A stretch of DNA of 64,000 nt from Apostichopus japonicus (taxonomy: Eukaryota > Echinodermata > Holothuroidea > Aspidochirotida > Stichopodidae). The stretch lies in the NCBI RefSeq assembly GCF_037975245.1, contig NC_092562.1, positions 25,047,054 to 25,111,053 on the forward strand, read 5' to 3'. Below the pieces are notes generated by a model. It saw only the letters and a list, made by a program, of their open reading frames with translations, was not told the origin of the DNA and made no database searches. Shown piece after piece: positions 10,139 to 20,936 of the stretch. The translations under genes were made by a program, and so were the position numbers. Within the stretch, counting starts at the first letter, position 1; every line of letters starts with the position of its first letter.

Positions 10139-11990
10139 ATGTCTAAGGACGGGAGGACTTCAATTAAATGTGCAACGTGCTCACTTTTTCGCCCTGGACG
10201 TGCCTGGGACAAGCACGCACTAGGCCGCAGTGCAGCCGGCGGGACCCCTGTTCCATCTGCGTGACATTCACGCAGGCTAATTGGAAGGAAACGGAAGCCT
10301 GGCTGGAGGCCAAACGTCAACGGCTTCAGCTCCAGCTGGATCACCTTCCACACAAGTCGCCGACTCAGGCACTGGACCAGACTGGACCGCAGTCCACGGT
10401 CCATGATAAACCTCCGGATGACACACCGCGAACTCTGCGGACCACCGATCCGGAGGCAACTCCAAGAACGGAGTACACTTCAAACCCTAAGGCTAAGGTC
10501 AAAGCGAAGACCTATAACAGAGCCAAAGGGAAAGTGCCGAAAGTCAGTTCGGTGGCTAAGGGTAGGGCCGCTCCCACTGCGGGAGCCTCCTGTTGTGCCC
10601 TCCGACACTCAAGACCAGACAAACAGGTCTGCATCGGTTCCGAAGGAACCAAGGACACGTAGCCGTTCGCCGGTGCGTCGTCCTTCGTCTATACCAGATG
10701 AATCCTCAGCTGACTCAGACATAGGTTTTCGGAGAAAACGCCGTAGAACCGCGGAGGCACCGTCGCCGCCTACAGAACCTCCTTCCACCGATTGTGCGTG
10801 GCTGCTCTCGTAGCTAACATCAGTACTACAGTTTGACACCTGACCCCTGCGACGGCACAGCCGGTCCCAGATCAGGTGGGAGCAATAGCCGACATCCCGA
10901 TGGCTGCACGGGAATACCCCGTTCAGTTAGATATGGTACCCCCACGGGTCCCAAGGAACCTTTTTTTTATCGTTCCGGACTTCGACGCTTTGGAGCTGCA
11001 AGCTTCCGCCTCGAGGACTTCGAGGGCGATCGGTTCCCTGAAACGGAATCGGAAGAGGAGGTGGAACCGCGGGGTACCACCCTACCACCCGAAGTGATCA
11101 CAAAAGCCGAGGAAATATTCAGACAATGGTTTGGGTTCGAGGACTCCCCAGCAGGACCCTCGGCCCCAAAATAATCGTCTAAGTTGCTTTCCACGAACAA
11201 AACACCAGAGGACGATGCCACCTCCATCCCTGTGGACCCACTCTGTTTCGAGCAAGTGGAGATCTTACAGAAGCAATGGTGGTGGACAGCCTTCCCTGCT
11301 AAGCAGGATAGAGCACTCCGTGTACCGGAGGCCTGGAAAAATCTATTCCATCCGCCTTGATCCCTAAGGGACGCGACGGACCGCCCTCAGGCGGAACAAG
11401 GTTGGACGGGTGGGAATTTTAAGGACCCACACCGTAAACGTCTTGAATCGACACTCTTTGAACTCGACCAGTCATCCCGAGTGGGGATGAAGTTCGCATC
11501 AACCTTCCTTCTGGCAGCAGAAGTCCTCATGCGACATCACCAACAGCTGCCAGAAGACCCAGACTAAATCCCAGATCGCGAAGCCGCACAGATACTGTGG
11601 CTCCTGGGCCCGCTAGCCAGACTGGTCTACAACCAGTTCACGAGAATCGCGATCCGCACAGTTAAATCCCGCCGACGCAATGTACTGGCAGCAGTAAATT
11701 GGCCAGCAGGGGAAACAAAAGAGAGACTGGCGACCCTCCCCATCCTGGGGGAGGACCTTTTCAACGGCCAGTTCGGCAAAACCGTCAGACAAGAGATAGA
11801 CCGGAGAGAAACGCTCACAAAGTCGGGCTTCTCCCATCCGGACACCCACAAGGACGATAGGCAACCGCGGCCTTATCGACGCCCAGATCAATCTAGACCC
11901 CAAGGGGTAGGGCACAACGGCCTGCTTACTGGAAGCGTGGCAGCGGCAACACCGCCAAATCCTACAGGGGCGGGAGACCAGAAAGGTCAC
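10139..11990 (+). pseudogene. DIRS-type retroelement gag-like region (degenerate)
   Basis: Several plus-strand frames each carry part of one protein. The first (10,139 onward) has KCATCSLFRPGRA. A shift near 10,200 leads to CSRRDPCSICVTFTQANW. Together they make the Cys-rich CxxC...DPCxxC pattern of DIRS gag proteins. Later pieces are a basic, Arg/Ser-rich stretch (10,620-10,800) and an acidic segment with KAEEIFRQWFGF (10,833-11,174). At least four frameshifts and several stops break it, so it is not functional. The GC-rich codon use differs from the host genes. Confidence 0.65.
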
Positions 11991-12012
11991 CGCACCTCGG
12001 GGGCAGAGGTAC

Positions 12013-12247
12013 GATCGACCCTCACGTGAGGAGAGACCGCGACCGCGTCGGGATGAGCAACCCCCTAGATCGTCGTTCGGGGCCCCAAGGCCCTAGGGGT
12101 GCCCACCCTACCACGGCTACAGTGTACCCGGCGGTAAGGGGGAGGCTCCGATTATTCCAGAACGTCTGGAAAGAGATGGACCCAGGTCCGTGGGTCCTGG
12201 GGGTAATCACGAGGGGATACTCCATTGAGTTCTCTGGGACTCCCCCG
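12013..12247 (+). pseudogene. DIRS-type reverse transcriptase N-terminal fragment, arm 1 of an inverted pair
   Basis: The frame from 12,026 encodes GRLRLFQNVWKEMDPGPWVL then GYSIEF, the conserved start of DIRS RT domains (a G-R-L ... W ... WVL ... GY-IEF pattern). The match to the minus-strand copy at 13,735-13,960 stops abruptly at CTCCCCCGG, after which GCACCTACTGAAAG begins. The fragment is therefore broken before the RT catalytic region. Confidence 0.7.
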
Positions 12248-12340
12248 GGCACCTACTGAAAGAATAATAATTTGCAGTGTGTTTTTCAATTTTTTTGGTG
12301 AAAATTTGGGCAATATACTGAGAATTTTTCGGGCACCTAC
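12248..12340. repeat. Short repeat with GCACCTACTGAAAGAA, left copy
   Basis: GCACCTACTGAAAGAA and TGTGTTTTTCAAT occur here and again right after the MITE (12,738-12,781). An ~85-bp unit was therefore partly duplicated, or is split by the MITE. It has no coding content. Confidence 0.5.
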
Positions 12341-12737
12341 CAGTGGCGGAGCGTCCATACAGTCAGAGGGGGCCGATGAACCCCCCCCCCTGACGGACTC
12401 AAATGGACTGCTGGCGCCCTTTTCAGCTTTTTACCACTTTCTACTTATTCGCGATTATTGACTTCTTTTATTGCGCTCTCAAATACCTATTGACATTTGT
12501 CACATTTTGTTTGGTGCAATTTCTGACAAATGGCGATGACACCTATTTATTCTTTGTTTATCTGCAAATTAGCTAGGCCTGGGAATGGTCATTTCCGGCG
12601 ATCTAGGGAGTATCTTTACTCCAAAAATTTTTGTACGCTCCGCGCCAACCGGTGGTGGCGCTCCGCTTAGATAGTGTCGAAAGCGCCCCTACAGAGCATT
12701 CTCTCCCCCCTGACCAATACCCCTAGCTACGCCACTG
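12341..12737. mobile_element. hAT-like MITE with 8-bp target duplication
   Basis: The left end is CAGTGGCGGAGC. The right end, reversed, is CAGTGGCGTAGC, an 11/12 match. It is flanked by GCACCTAC at 12,333-12,340 and 12,738-12,745, an 8-bp direct repeat as left by hAT transposases. The 397-bp interior has no transposase, only C-rich and GC-rich non-coding sequence. One caution: the same octamer also starts the neighbouring unit at 12,248, so part of the flanking identity could be older. Confidence 0.75.
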
Positions 12738-13099
12738 GCACCTACTGAAAGAAGAAGAATTTACAATGTGTTTTTCAATAGTTAAACTTATATTATTATC
12801 ATTATTTTTGTAACGACTTGAAAGGGTAATAACACGAAAGGTTTAATGTTATTGGCATGTGATGTAATAAGCGATGAATGCCTATATGATATGCACATTG
12901 ACATGTGGAACGCGCTGGATATGTCCGGGTGGAAGTGTCCGGGTATATCCAGGTCTATCCAGCTGTGATCTAGCACCTACTATTGATAACTTTATTCAAG
13001 GAGAAAAAGATCTACCAGTATCAATCGATTATTTTGGTTGTTTTATTGTTGGCCTTGTGTCGGGCCCGTGGGTCCCGCACGTGCTGGAGGGAGGCGGGT
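12738..13099. other. Non-coding spacer in the DIRS complex
   Basis: No gene recognised. It contains the right copy of the GCACCTACTGAAAG unit and a small tandem motif TCCGGGT/TATCCAGGTCTATCCAG near 12,930-12,965. Confidence 0.4.
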
Positions 13100-13199
13100 G
13101 AGACAGGTAAGTATCGTCGTTCATAAATACCCAAACCAGTTAGTTTTGGGGTATTTACTTCACTCCTCAGTTACCTGTCTCCTACAACACAAACGCACA
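13100..13199. repeat. Inverted DIRS-like termini meeting in a hairpin
   Basis: AGACAGGTAA at 13,101-13,110 is the reverse complement of TTACCTGTCT at 13,171-13,180. Between them AAATACCCAAA (13,125) faces TTTTGGGGTATTT (13,144). The right half equals the element terminus seen at 9,581 (TATTTACTTCACTCCTC). So two terminal sequences lie head to head with a ~10-base centre. After AACGCAC the sequence jumps into inverted RT DNA. Confidence 0.55.
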
Positions 13200-13960
13200 G
13201 AGTGGCACTGCTACAACGGCCACGCAGTCAGGTTCAGGGACCGTAGGTGAGGTAGACTGACTCGGGCCCGGCCCAAGCTCACTAAGTGGGGTGAGTCTGG
13301 AAGACTGCGTCGGATTCCTGCTAGGAGATCTAGGAGAATTGGGAACCTTGGTCTTCTCGCCCAGTAGGGCGCGATTAGAAGTAGCCTTGTCCGGGCTAGG
13401 TTCTTCCTTTGTAAGAAAATGCTAGGAAGTTTTGTGACGCGATTTCGACAGGGATGTGGAGGTAAGCGTCTTTGAGGTCGACGGATGCCTCCCACATGTC
13501 CTTCGCGAGGTTTGGTATGATTATCGCGAGTGTCTCCATGCGAAAGTGAGTTGGCCAGACGAAGCCCTTGTTCAACGGTTTCAGGTTGAGGATTGGTCGC
13601 CATGACCCGTCCTTTTTTGGCGTTATGAACTATTGCCCTCTTTGTCACTAGCGCATGGAGCTCGCTTTCGAGGGGGAATCTCTGGCCCAGGTCAGTGGGT
13701 ACTGGGGTGTCCTTTCCGCCTCCCCCTCCGGGGGAGTCCCAGAGAACTCAATGGAGTATCCCCTCGTGATTACTCCCAGGACCCACGGACCTGGGTCCAT
13801 CTCTTTCCAGATGTTCTGGAATAATCGGAGCCTCCCCCTTACCGCCGGGTACACTGTAGCCGTGGTAGGGTGGGCACCCCTAGGGCCTTGGGGCCCTGAA
13901 CGACGATCTAGGGGGTTGCTCATCCCGACGCGGTCGCGGTCTCTCCTCACGTGAGGGTCG
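13200..13960 (-). pseudogene. DIRS-type reverse transcriptase fragment, inverted arm 2
   Basis: Read on minus from 13,960, the sequence repeats arm 1 (GRLRLFQNIWKEMDPGPW, GYSIEF). It then continues into RT core motifs: ALVTKRAIV, then GSWRPILNLKPLN, FRMETL and SVDLKDAYLHIPV, close to the DIRS RT finger/palm start. A single-base shift near 13,616 separates the first part from the RPILNLKPLN frame, and stops follow after AFSYKGR. The YxDD catalytic region, RNase H and tyrosine recombinase are absent. It is a dead fragment. Confidence 0.75.
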
Positions 13961-14014
<54 letters not shown>

Positions 14015-14060
14015 CGGAAGGCCCGTGGTTTGAATCCTGGTGGAGGCTGAAACTTTTTTC
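13960..14060. repeat. (TA)n microsatellite next to a tRNA-like B box
   Basis: About 45 bases of TA/CATA repeat at 13,962-14,011 abut arm 2. They are followed by GGCCCGTGGTTTGAATCCTG, which resembles a Pol III B box (GGTTTGAATCC). A SINE fragment is possible, but no A box was found. Confidence 0.5.
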
Positions 14061-14094
14061 ACTGTTCTTGATTTTCCAACTCTTTACGATTTTC

Positions 14095-14600
14095 ATTTAT
14101 ATATATATATATTCCTGTTTCATAATAATGATGTAAACCAAGTGGAGGCTATAACAGCAGTATTATCTAGTACTGTTTGTGAGAGATCCCTATCACTTGA
14201 TCTCCATTCTTACCTGTCCTGATCCCATAGCCCCCCCCCCCCCCCGGACAGTTCCCAATTCTCCCTGTTACCTTTCCTACTCTCAACTAACCACCACTTT
14301 ATCCATAAAATGATAATGGTTAATAAAGATTTAGTTTGCTCCTCGCTTACCTGTATCCTTACAACAATAAGCACTCTTATTCTACCATGCCTAGAATTCA
14401 TTGGTAACCTTTTAACACTGTGCGCCCTCTATGACCGGGCCCTCCAGTCAATGCCCTTCCTTCTCATTCTACCACCCAAAGTATCTACATCGTTCGTTTT
14501 TTGTGTGGATTATTTTTCAACTATATTTTTACTATTTTGGAGTATATTTTTTTTGGAGTATATATATATACTATTCAATCTGAAGTTTATGAAATATACT
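14095..14600. repeat. Dispersed repeat block with poly-C tract and terminal repeat copy 2
   Basis: TATATATATATTCCTGTTTC, CATAATAATGATGTAA, CACTTGATCTCCATTCT, a (C)14 run near 14,231 and the terminal-repeat unit at 14,328-14,490 occur in the same order at about 32,130-32,560. The first ~80 bp also occur at 31,895. No coding sequence is visible. Confidence 0.65.
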
Positions 14601-16754
14601 GGTCATCTGTGAGACAACCTCCAAAGCTGAAATTGCAATTAGAACTATAATTAAACACCTGTAGTGCAAAACATTGAGGATGAATATGTGGGGATAAAAC
14701 CTACACACAACTGGACAGATGCCAGTTTAGAGCTAGTGTACATGTTAAATCAAAGTGATGTGTCATTACATACTTATTTTATCAGATAACAAATAGTTAA
14801 TTTATATACAAACTTAATTGTTGTATTTCATAGCCAGCTACAATTCTCAGTGTGATTCAAACACATGAGGTCTAAAATGAAAAATGTCTGGAAAGAAATG
14901 GCAAGAAACAAGAAAATAGGAACAAGATGAAAAATAAAATAACAAAGTAATAATTTGAGCAGATTTTTAATCATATATTTGTATTTTGTGCATTTTACAA
15001 TGGATGGTTATTTATACCATAACTGTGTAAGAAAGGTAAACTGATTTAACACCTGACTTTAATATCAAAGTCAGTACATACTGGGCCATAATCCTATCAA
15101 CATCATCCCAGATCTACCATTACATTGTACACGGTATTGGTGAAAGTTAAATCAAAAATTAAAACAGAATAAAACAACAAAATGTAAGCAATAAGAAAGT
15201 GGGGAAAAGATAAAATTTAAGTAAAAGTTAATGACTTAAATTTGCATGGATTGTTTGTACAAACACATGCTGTATACTTTAATATTATGAAACAACAGGG
15301 ATAAAAGAAAAATTTCAAATAGAATTGCAAGTAAATTAATTAAAAAAGGTAAAACAAAAGTTGATCAAGTTTTACATAGAAGTGATTAACTGTACAAGCT
15401 GCATTTAACTAATAGCACAAAAAGCAGAGATTGACAAATCAATTTAACGGCTTGTAAATTTACATACATTGTAGTAAATAGTGACAACATCCTTGCAACT
15501 TTGTTTTCCTTTCCTAAAAAAACTGTTAGATATATTTCTTCATTAATTTCTCTAAAATGTTATTAGATTGGAAGTTCAAAGCAGTGGAATTCAATATTCT
15601 GTTAGCATACTGTATAAAACTCAGGAAAGAAATGTTTGATCTTTTTAGCAAACTTGTGATACAATTATCCTCTTCATTTGTATGTTACAAACATATTATA
15701 CCAAATAGTTCTTTCAATGTTAAAGATTTTCAAACCACATTTAGGACAGAATATGCTAGATAAGATATAAATTATTGGCCTCTGATAAATGAAAATTTAT
15801 TCCCAAAAGTTAAAAATGATGTTAGATCTGCTACCATGCAGTACCTTTTAACATTTGTTTTGCTTACATTTCTATAATATGTAAATTATTTATGTAAACA
15901 TTTAGTCATCTATAAACACTTGCTTCGAAAAGATGCATATCTAAAATAATGCTTTACAGGTAACAAAATGGATATTTTACCTGTATAAATTCACTAAGGA
16001 AACAACTGTTTTAATCATAATATTCTTTGTGGAGGATGCATGTCTTTCTTATACTGAGTCATGCCCAATATGCTAATTTGCTATTCCAGATTAAATGTTG
16101 CTAATCAGACAAAAGGATGAGGTTTTAAAATCTAAAATATGACATTGTTGTTACCGTTTCCTTTATTGAGTAAAATGCTTATTTTCTGTAATGGACATGG
16201 GTAAATTTAACAAATGCTGACTCAAAACTATTGAAGCTCTTGACATGACCTTTAAATTATGCATTGATTGCTGTGCCAACACTGTTAACATTCTAGCTTG
16301 CAAAATATGAAGAGAAAAACAAAGAAATTAAAGTCAAAGGTTACAGATCCTAGTGTCAGGTATGACATCACAGATTTACAAAACGACAGCTCCCAGACGC
16401 AACTCTTATAAAACCAGGATATCTCCCAAACAGAGCAAGATTTTTCTGCTCTGTGTGAAGTTGTTCTTTATAATGTATAGATCTCTGTGACATATTAGCC
16501 AAAGATGGTGTATGGTTTGGTTTGTGTCACCTTAAGATGCAAATGAGTTCAGCCATGTTGGATAGGTACATGTGTCATTAGAGTGTTGAAAGATGAAATA
16601 TAAGTCTGGAAGCTTAATATGAAATGAAGTAAACTTGTTTATTTACTTAATTTTTATGTTGGTTAATGATATAAAATTTAACCTTGCGGGTGGTTGCTCA
16701 GTCCCGCTAATAATTTTCATTGCTATAATTAGCTGTAGGATTTAAGACATTTCT

Positions 16755-17468
16755 CTACTTAACTGGTTTGATTCGTTGAAATACCAGTTCTCTTACACTC
16801 TTGTAGGCCTTTGTAAAGGCTTTGACATTACTTTTTGACATGTCTGTCACTAAAGAGAAGCCAGATGTCAAAAATCCACTGATTAATGTAGTTGGGACAT
16901 TATGATTCTTCACATGGAATGCAAACTGAGTGTTTTGTTTCAAACTATCAGACCTTGTTTCCTGACCAAATGTGGTTTCATTGGCAACGGTGACATTGGT
17001 GATACTGCCTTCAAATATTACATTGCTGCATTTGCATATCTTGAATTTGTCGAGTCTGTCTTCGTAACCTTGGACTAATGTTGTCCATTTGACATGAGGA
17101 AATGTCTTGCTTAGAAGAATGTCAATACCATCAATACCTTGATATCCATAATTATATTCATTCTCCTCTGGTATCATGATCATTAGAGAAACTATTTCTT
17201 GTTTACCAGCCCCTTTTTGAAGATGTGTCATCAATTCACTTAAACCATAAAACTCTGCTTCTTTCATCAACAACTCACCATCATTGAAATCATTTGGGAA
17301 AGAGATTGTCTTATTTCTGAGATATTTGAGGATGTACTTAAAAATGTCACCATCTCGATCAACATAGTATGTGTCTCCTTCGATGACAGTGAAGACTTCT
17401 TCTTTCAGATTTTTGAAAGTAGCTGGTTTTACTTGGAAACGACTCTCTCCAATCTTCAGTGAGACCAC
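16755..17468 (-). CDS. KCTD-like BTB/T1-domain protein, main exon (copy 2)
   Basis: The exon encodes 237 residues, stop at 16,755, opening with GTG after a CTACAG acceptor as in copy 1. The BTB part (residues 1-100) differs from copy 1 at about 12 positions, and the last ~48 residues at about 5. The middle (about 105-185) is far more divergent and carries a five-residue net insertion (NEYNYGYQGIDG in place of IYGTAAG). It keeps GDTYYVDRDGDIFKYILKYL and the FPNDF/EAEFYGLSEL landmarks. The frame is intact, so it is likely functional. Specific partners are unknown. Confidence 0.85.
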   Translation of the reverse strand: MVSLKIGESRFQVKPATFKNLKEEVFTVIEGDTYYVDRDGDIFKYILKYLRNKTISFPNDFNDGELLMKEAEFYGLSELMTHLQKGAGKQEIVSLMIMIPEENEYNYGYQGIDGIDILLSKTFPHVKWTTLVQGYEDRLDKFKICKCSNVIFEGSITNVTVANETTFGQETRSDSLKQNTQFAFHVKNHNVPTTLISGFLTSGFSLVTDMSKSNVKAFTKAYKSVRELVFQRIKPVK

Positions 17469-17926
17469 CTGTAGATATGTCCATTAAAAATACACCTCAG
17501 AGAAGTTTAAAGGAACAAACATAACTTTTTACATAAAAGAGTAGTGAAAATATTTCATCTCAGAAATAAGTGTGAAGTCTTTAAATGGATTTTGGGCCTG
17601 CTTTACTTATTTAGCTGTTCTTTATCCTCATTTAATTTTCATGTTTTAATTCATTAAAAGTTGTAATTGTTTTAATTATAGCAACATTGTATTGGCATGA
17701 TCACCTTGTAAATGATTTAAAATGGAAACAGTGAAACTAAAATGGCCTTCGCATCCAAATAAGCAGTAGTTACCTGACAATACAAAATGGCAGCCTCATG
17801 ACAAGACAGTAATTAATGCATTATACTGTATACGTGTATACGGACATTAAATGCAGGAATTTCAATAGCAATATAATAAATGCTCTTTATAACTTTTCTG
17901 TAGCTTAATACCATCTCATTCTGTAC

Positions 17927-17965
17927 CTCAGACATTTCCTGCTCCTTATTCTGTACCTCAGACAT
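17927..17965 (-). CDS. Candidate duplicated first micro-exon (MSE) of KCTD-like gene copy 2
   Basis: ATGTCTGAG/GTACAG occurs at 17,957-17,965 and 17,927-17,935, again 30 bp apart, as in copy 1. Joining to 17,468 is in phase. Because both paralogues carry the pair, the micro-duplication predates the gene duplication. Exon status is inferred from phase and placement. Confidence 0.4.
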
Positions 17966-18442
17966 TTTCTGCTTCTTGTTTTCTGGAAGAGATGTAGTTG
18001 ACACTTTGGCCGATATGTTTGCGAATTGTTCTGAAATGAGTGTAACGGAGAGATATGTGGATTCTTTGTTTTAACATGAAAATGTGTTTTCATCACTCAG
18101 TTGGATAAATTAATAGCATTTGTAGTTGTTTAATAAAATGATATATCTTTGATTTTCTAATAACACATGTTATATGAAATGTTGCCCATATAGCCTAGTT
18201 AAGACTGATGTATCCTGAATATAACAATGATATAATTATTTGGTTGCCCGTTATTAGATTAACATAATTGTCATTGCATTGCACAGTAAGCTGTATGTGC
18301 ATTTATTATAGGGAATGTACTTGAAAAAGCCTAAAATAACAAGGGTTAAACTGACACAGTGAATAACTTGAACTAGAGAAAAAGGATGAAGGTATCCCCC
18401 TTACCGAAATCCCAGATCTGGCTTTATATCTGGTTTAATCTT

Positions 18443-19078
18443 GCCAGATCAAGTTTTATCTGGCCATATAAAGCCAGATATAACTGCAGGGATATAGAGT
18501 CAATCCAGATATGCAGATAAAGTTTTATCTGGCCATATACAGCCAGATATAACTGGATATAGAGTCAATCCAGATATGCAGATAAAGTTTTATCTGGCCA
18601 CATAAAGCCAGATATAACTGGATATAGAGTCAATCCAGATATGCAGATAAAGTTTTATCTGGCCATATAAAGCCAGATATAACTGGATATAGAGTCAATC
18701 CAGATATGCAGATAGTTTTATCTGGCCATATTAAGCCAGATATAACTGGATATAGAGTCAATCCAGATATGCAGATAAAGTTCTATCTGGCCATATAAAG
18801 CCAGATATTACTGGATATAGAGTCAATCCAGATATGCAGATAGTTTTATCTGGCCATATTAAGCCAAATACAACTGATGTAGAGTCAATCCAGATATGCA
18901 GATAAAGTTTTATCTGGCCATATTAAGCCAAATACAACTGATGTAGAGTCAATCCAGATATGCATATAAAGTTTTATCTGTTCAAACAAAGACAGATATA
19001 ACTGGATATAGAGTCAATCCAGATATTCAGATAAAGTTTTATCTGGCAATATAAAGCCACTGAGGTATAACTGGATAT
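18443..19078. repeat. 65-bp hairpin satellite, array A
   Basis: About ten units of roughly 65 bp, each with ATCCAGATATGCAGATAAAG, TTTTATCTGGCCATATAAAG and CCAGATATAACTGGATATAG. Each contains two overlapping inverted repeats: CAGATAAA facing TTTTATCTG, and TATCTGGC facing GCCAGATA around an 8-base loop. Some units have deletions (GATAGTTTT) or the variant AATACAACTGATGTAG. No ORF crosses the array. Confidence 0.85.
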
Positions 19079-19321
19079 GTATGTAAGACTGTATGCTCTT
19101 ACATATTGTATTTTCATAGAGATTTACATTGCACTATATTGTGGTACTGCACTATGCATATATTTCAATGGTAAGTCCCTTACAGTGAACACTAAGTCAA
19201 AGTGGGGGGGGGGGGATAACTATCTCTATCTGGGTTGCTAGGCAACCCCAGGGTCTTAGCTAGAAACTCAGAGGACTCAGAGGTTTATTAAGTGTGAAGC
19301 CCGCTTTTGAACAATGGACAT
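19079..19321. other. Unique-looking spacer before the LTR element
   Basis: TGTAAGACTGTATGCTCTTA begins a ~240-bp stretch repeated at 26,036-26,278 (unit B). It includes a (G)12 run at 19,204 and the short inverted repeat GGTTGCTAGGCAACC. It ends in GAACAATGGACAT, where the LTR element is inserted. No gene. Confidence 0.6.
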
Positions 19322-20407
19322 TGTTACGTTGGAATACGAGAGGTCTCGATAACTAATTTTTAACGAGACACAAGCCTGGGTTCGTTTCCGTAAGGAACAC
19401 AGACAAATTGACGAGTCTAGAGATTTTAAATGAGAACATAAACTATATTGAACAATGGAGTCTGAACCAACAACAACAAGTGGTAAATACAAATGTACAG
19501 AAAATTACTCACAAACTTAACAAGATAGGATACACTTTAAAACACGCTGGTCTCTTCCAACGGCGATATCCCTCAGCGGCCACGACCTTGATGACGACGA
19601 TTCTCGGTCCGTTGTACCTCGAAATTCACTGGTCCTCGACGAAGTTTCTCGCGATCCCAGAAACAGCAGTCACCTTCTTTCCGGCGATGCTCCAAAATAG
19701 AAGACGGACTTCCAGCCACAATAGAGTGAAGCACAAGTCGAACTTCTCGCCGACTAAATATTACCAGAGTCAGTCCAAAATCAGCTTTATAGCCACCAAC
19801 TCCTGGCGTAACGAACTTCCTCAACGGAGACAGAAATTCTTCACCTTCTCCGAAATAAACACTGGAAAACTGTACTTTCACAGCAAAGTCCTCTTCAAAC
19901 TTCTGAATGGAAGTGTAGAATCAATCTTGTTATCGATATCTCAATCCTTCAGAAAATACTGGTAGTTGAGCACTGACGATATATAGTAGAATGATATAAT
20001 ATGTGTCGTCGCTTGTATTCGTACAGAAACTGAGAAACTCTCCGATCTGGGCGGGCTTTTATACTATTCGCCATGTCAAGAATCATCTAGATCTCTCTCG
20101 ATACACCTGAGTAACAACGCGACCCGGTTTCTCTATTCATCTCTCGCGATTATTCCAGAGAATCCACGAAGATGCCGTGCACCGCTTACACGCGATTCCA
20201 CGTAAACCGACGTTAACCCGAGACCAGCGCGTCATCATGAGGAATATACTAGAACAATCGTGTATTATAACATTCTGACACGGTAACCCGACCTAATTTC
20301 TCAAATACTGATTTATCACGTAGGCAATTTGAATTACTCTCCACATTATAACATTAGGTTTCTCACTAGCAGTGACTAGCGTTAGGCTACAATGGGCCCT
20401 CGTAATA
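19322..20407 (-). repeat. LTR (3' LTR in element orientation)
   Basis: It begins TGTTACG and ends CGTAATA, one change from the CGTAACA of the other LTR. By eye there are about 18 differences from 22,243-23,328 over the same length, so the insertion is young but not new. It contains a TATA-type box at 20,056-20,063 (TATAAAAG on minus) and a 102-codon sense-strand ORF (19,573-19,881). Confidence 0.9.
20056..20063 (-). promoter_or_regulatory. TATA box in 3' LTR
   Basis: The minus strand reads AGTATAAAAGCCCGCCC, a strong TATA element in a GC-rich setting about 350 bp from the LTR start. This copy would fire outward into 19 kb DNA if active. The identical box in the other LTR is at 22,977-22,984. 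Confidence 0.6.
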
Positions 20408-20419
20408 CCCTCCCCCTTT
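20408..20419 (-). promoter_or_regulatory. Polypurine tract of the LTR element
   Basis: The minus strand reads AAAGGGGGAGGG directly upstream of the 3' LTR, the expected place and composition of a plus-strand primer. Confidence 0.75.
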
Positions 20420-20645
20420 AAAGGAAAGTTTGAATGCAATGAAAACTTTCTAATTTCTTACATTCCATCATATCTTATCAACAAACAAATATTCTATCAT
20501 AAAATATGTACTTTGTTACACTTGAACAAATTTTCGTTAAACATTTATCAAACAACTTTTAAGTTATGCATAATAAATAATTCTGAGTGTTCTTTATACA
20601 CATGTATAGTGACATTATCTTTGTCTTGTCATATATACAATAAAT

Positions 20646-20936
20646 TTATGTGAATCTGGACAAGGCATCTGCCATCACATTGTCTTTTCCTTTTATGTGT
20701 CTCACATCAAGATTGTACTCTTGTAAAGTTAAACTCCATCTCATTAATCTTTGATTCTTATTCTTCATTCTATGTATGAAAGTGAGAGGATTATGATCAG
20801 TGAACACAAGCACAGGGTAGACAGTAGTATGCAAATATACATCGAAATGTTGCAGTGATAACAAGAGTGCAAGACATTCCTTTTCAATAGTTGAATAATT
20901 CCTGGTTTGAACACTTTGTTCTTTGCATTTTTGTCA
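20646..20936 (-). pseudogene. RNase H C-terminal fragment of the LTR element pol
   Basis: The frame opens right after the truncated integrase tail with NYSTIEKECLALLLSLQHF and runs through TDHNPLTF, RLMRWSLTLQEYNLDVRHIK and GKDNVMADALSRF to a stop at 20,646. This is the classic Ty3/Gypsy RNase H end. It lies 3' of the integrase in a different frame. The RT and the first half of RNase H have been deleted at the junction near 20,936. Confidence 0.85.

Larger units (their letters stand above)
14835..18442. repeat. Segmental duplication, copy 2 (KCTD-like gene block)
   Basis: Partner of 5,470-9,580. It contains the second KCTD-like gene, lacks the palindromic insertion, and passes intact into the 65-bp satellite at 18,443. 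It shows the uninterrupted arrangement of gene followed by satellite. Confidence 0.85.

Noticed and set aside
10063-11227. Minus-strand ORFs across the gag-like region
   Set aside because: Shadows of the GC-rich plus-strand gag frames, which carry the Cys motifs.
19408-19965. 185-codon plus-strand ORF in the left LTR
   Set aside because: Antisense to the element, and the matching frame in the other LTR starts later (22,509), so it is not conserved as a protein.
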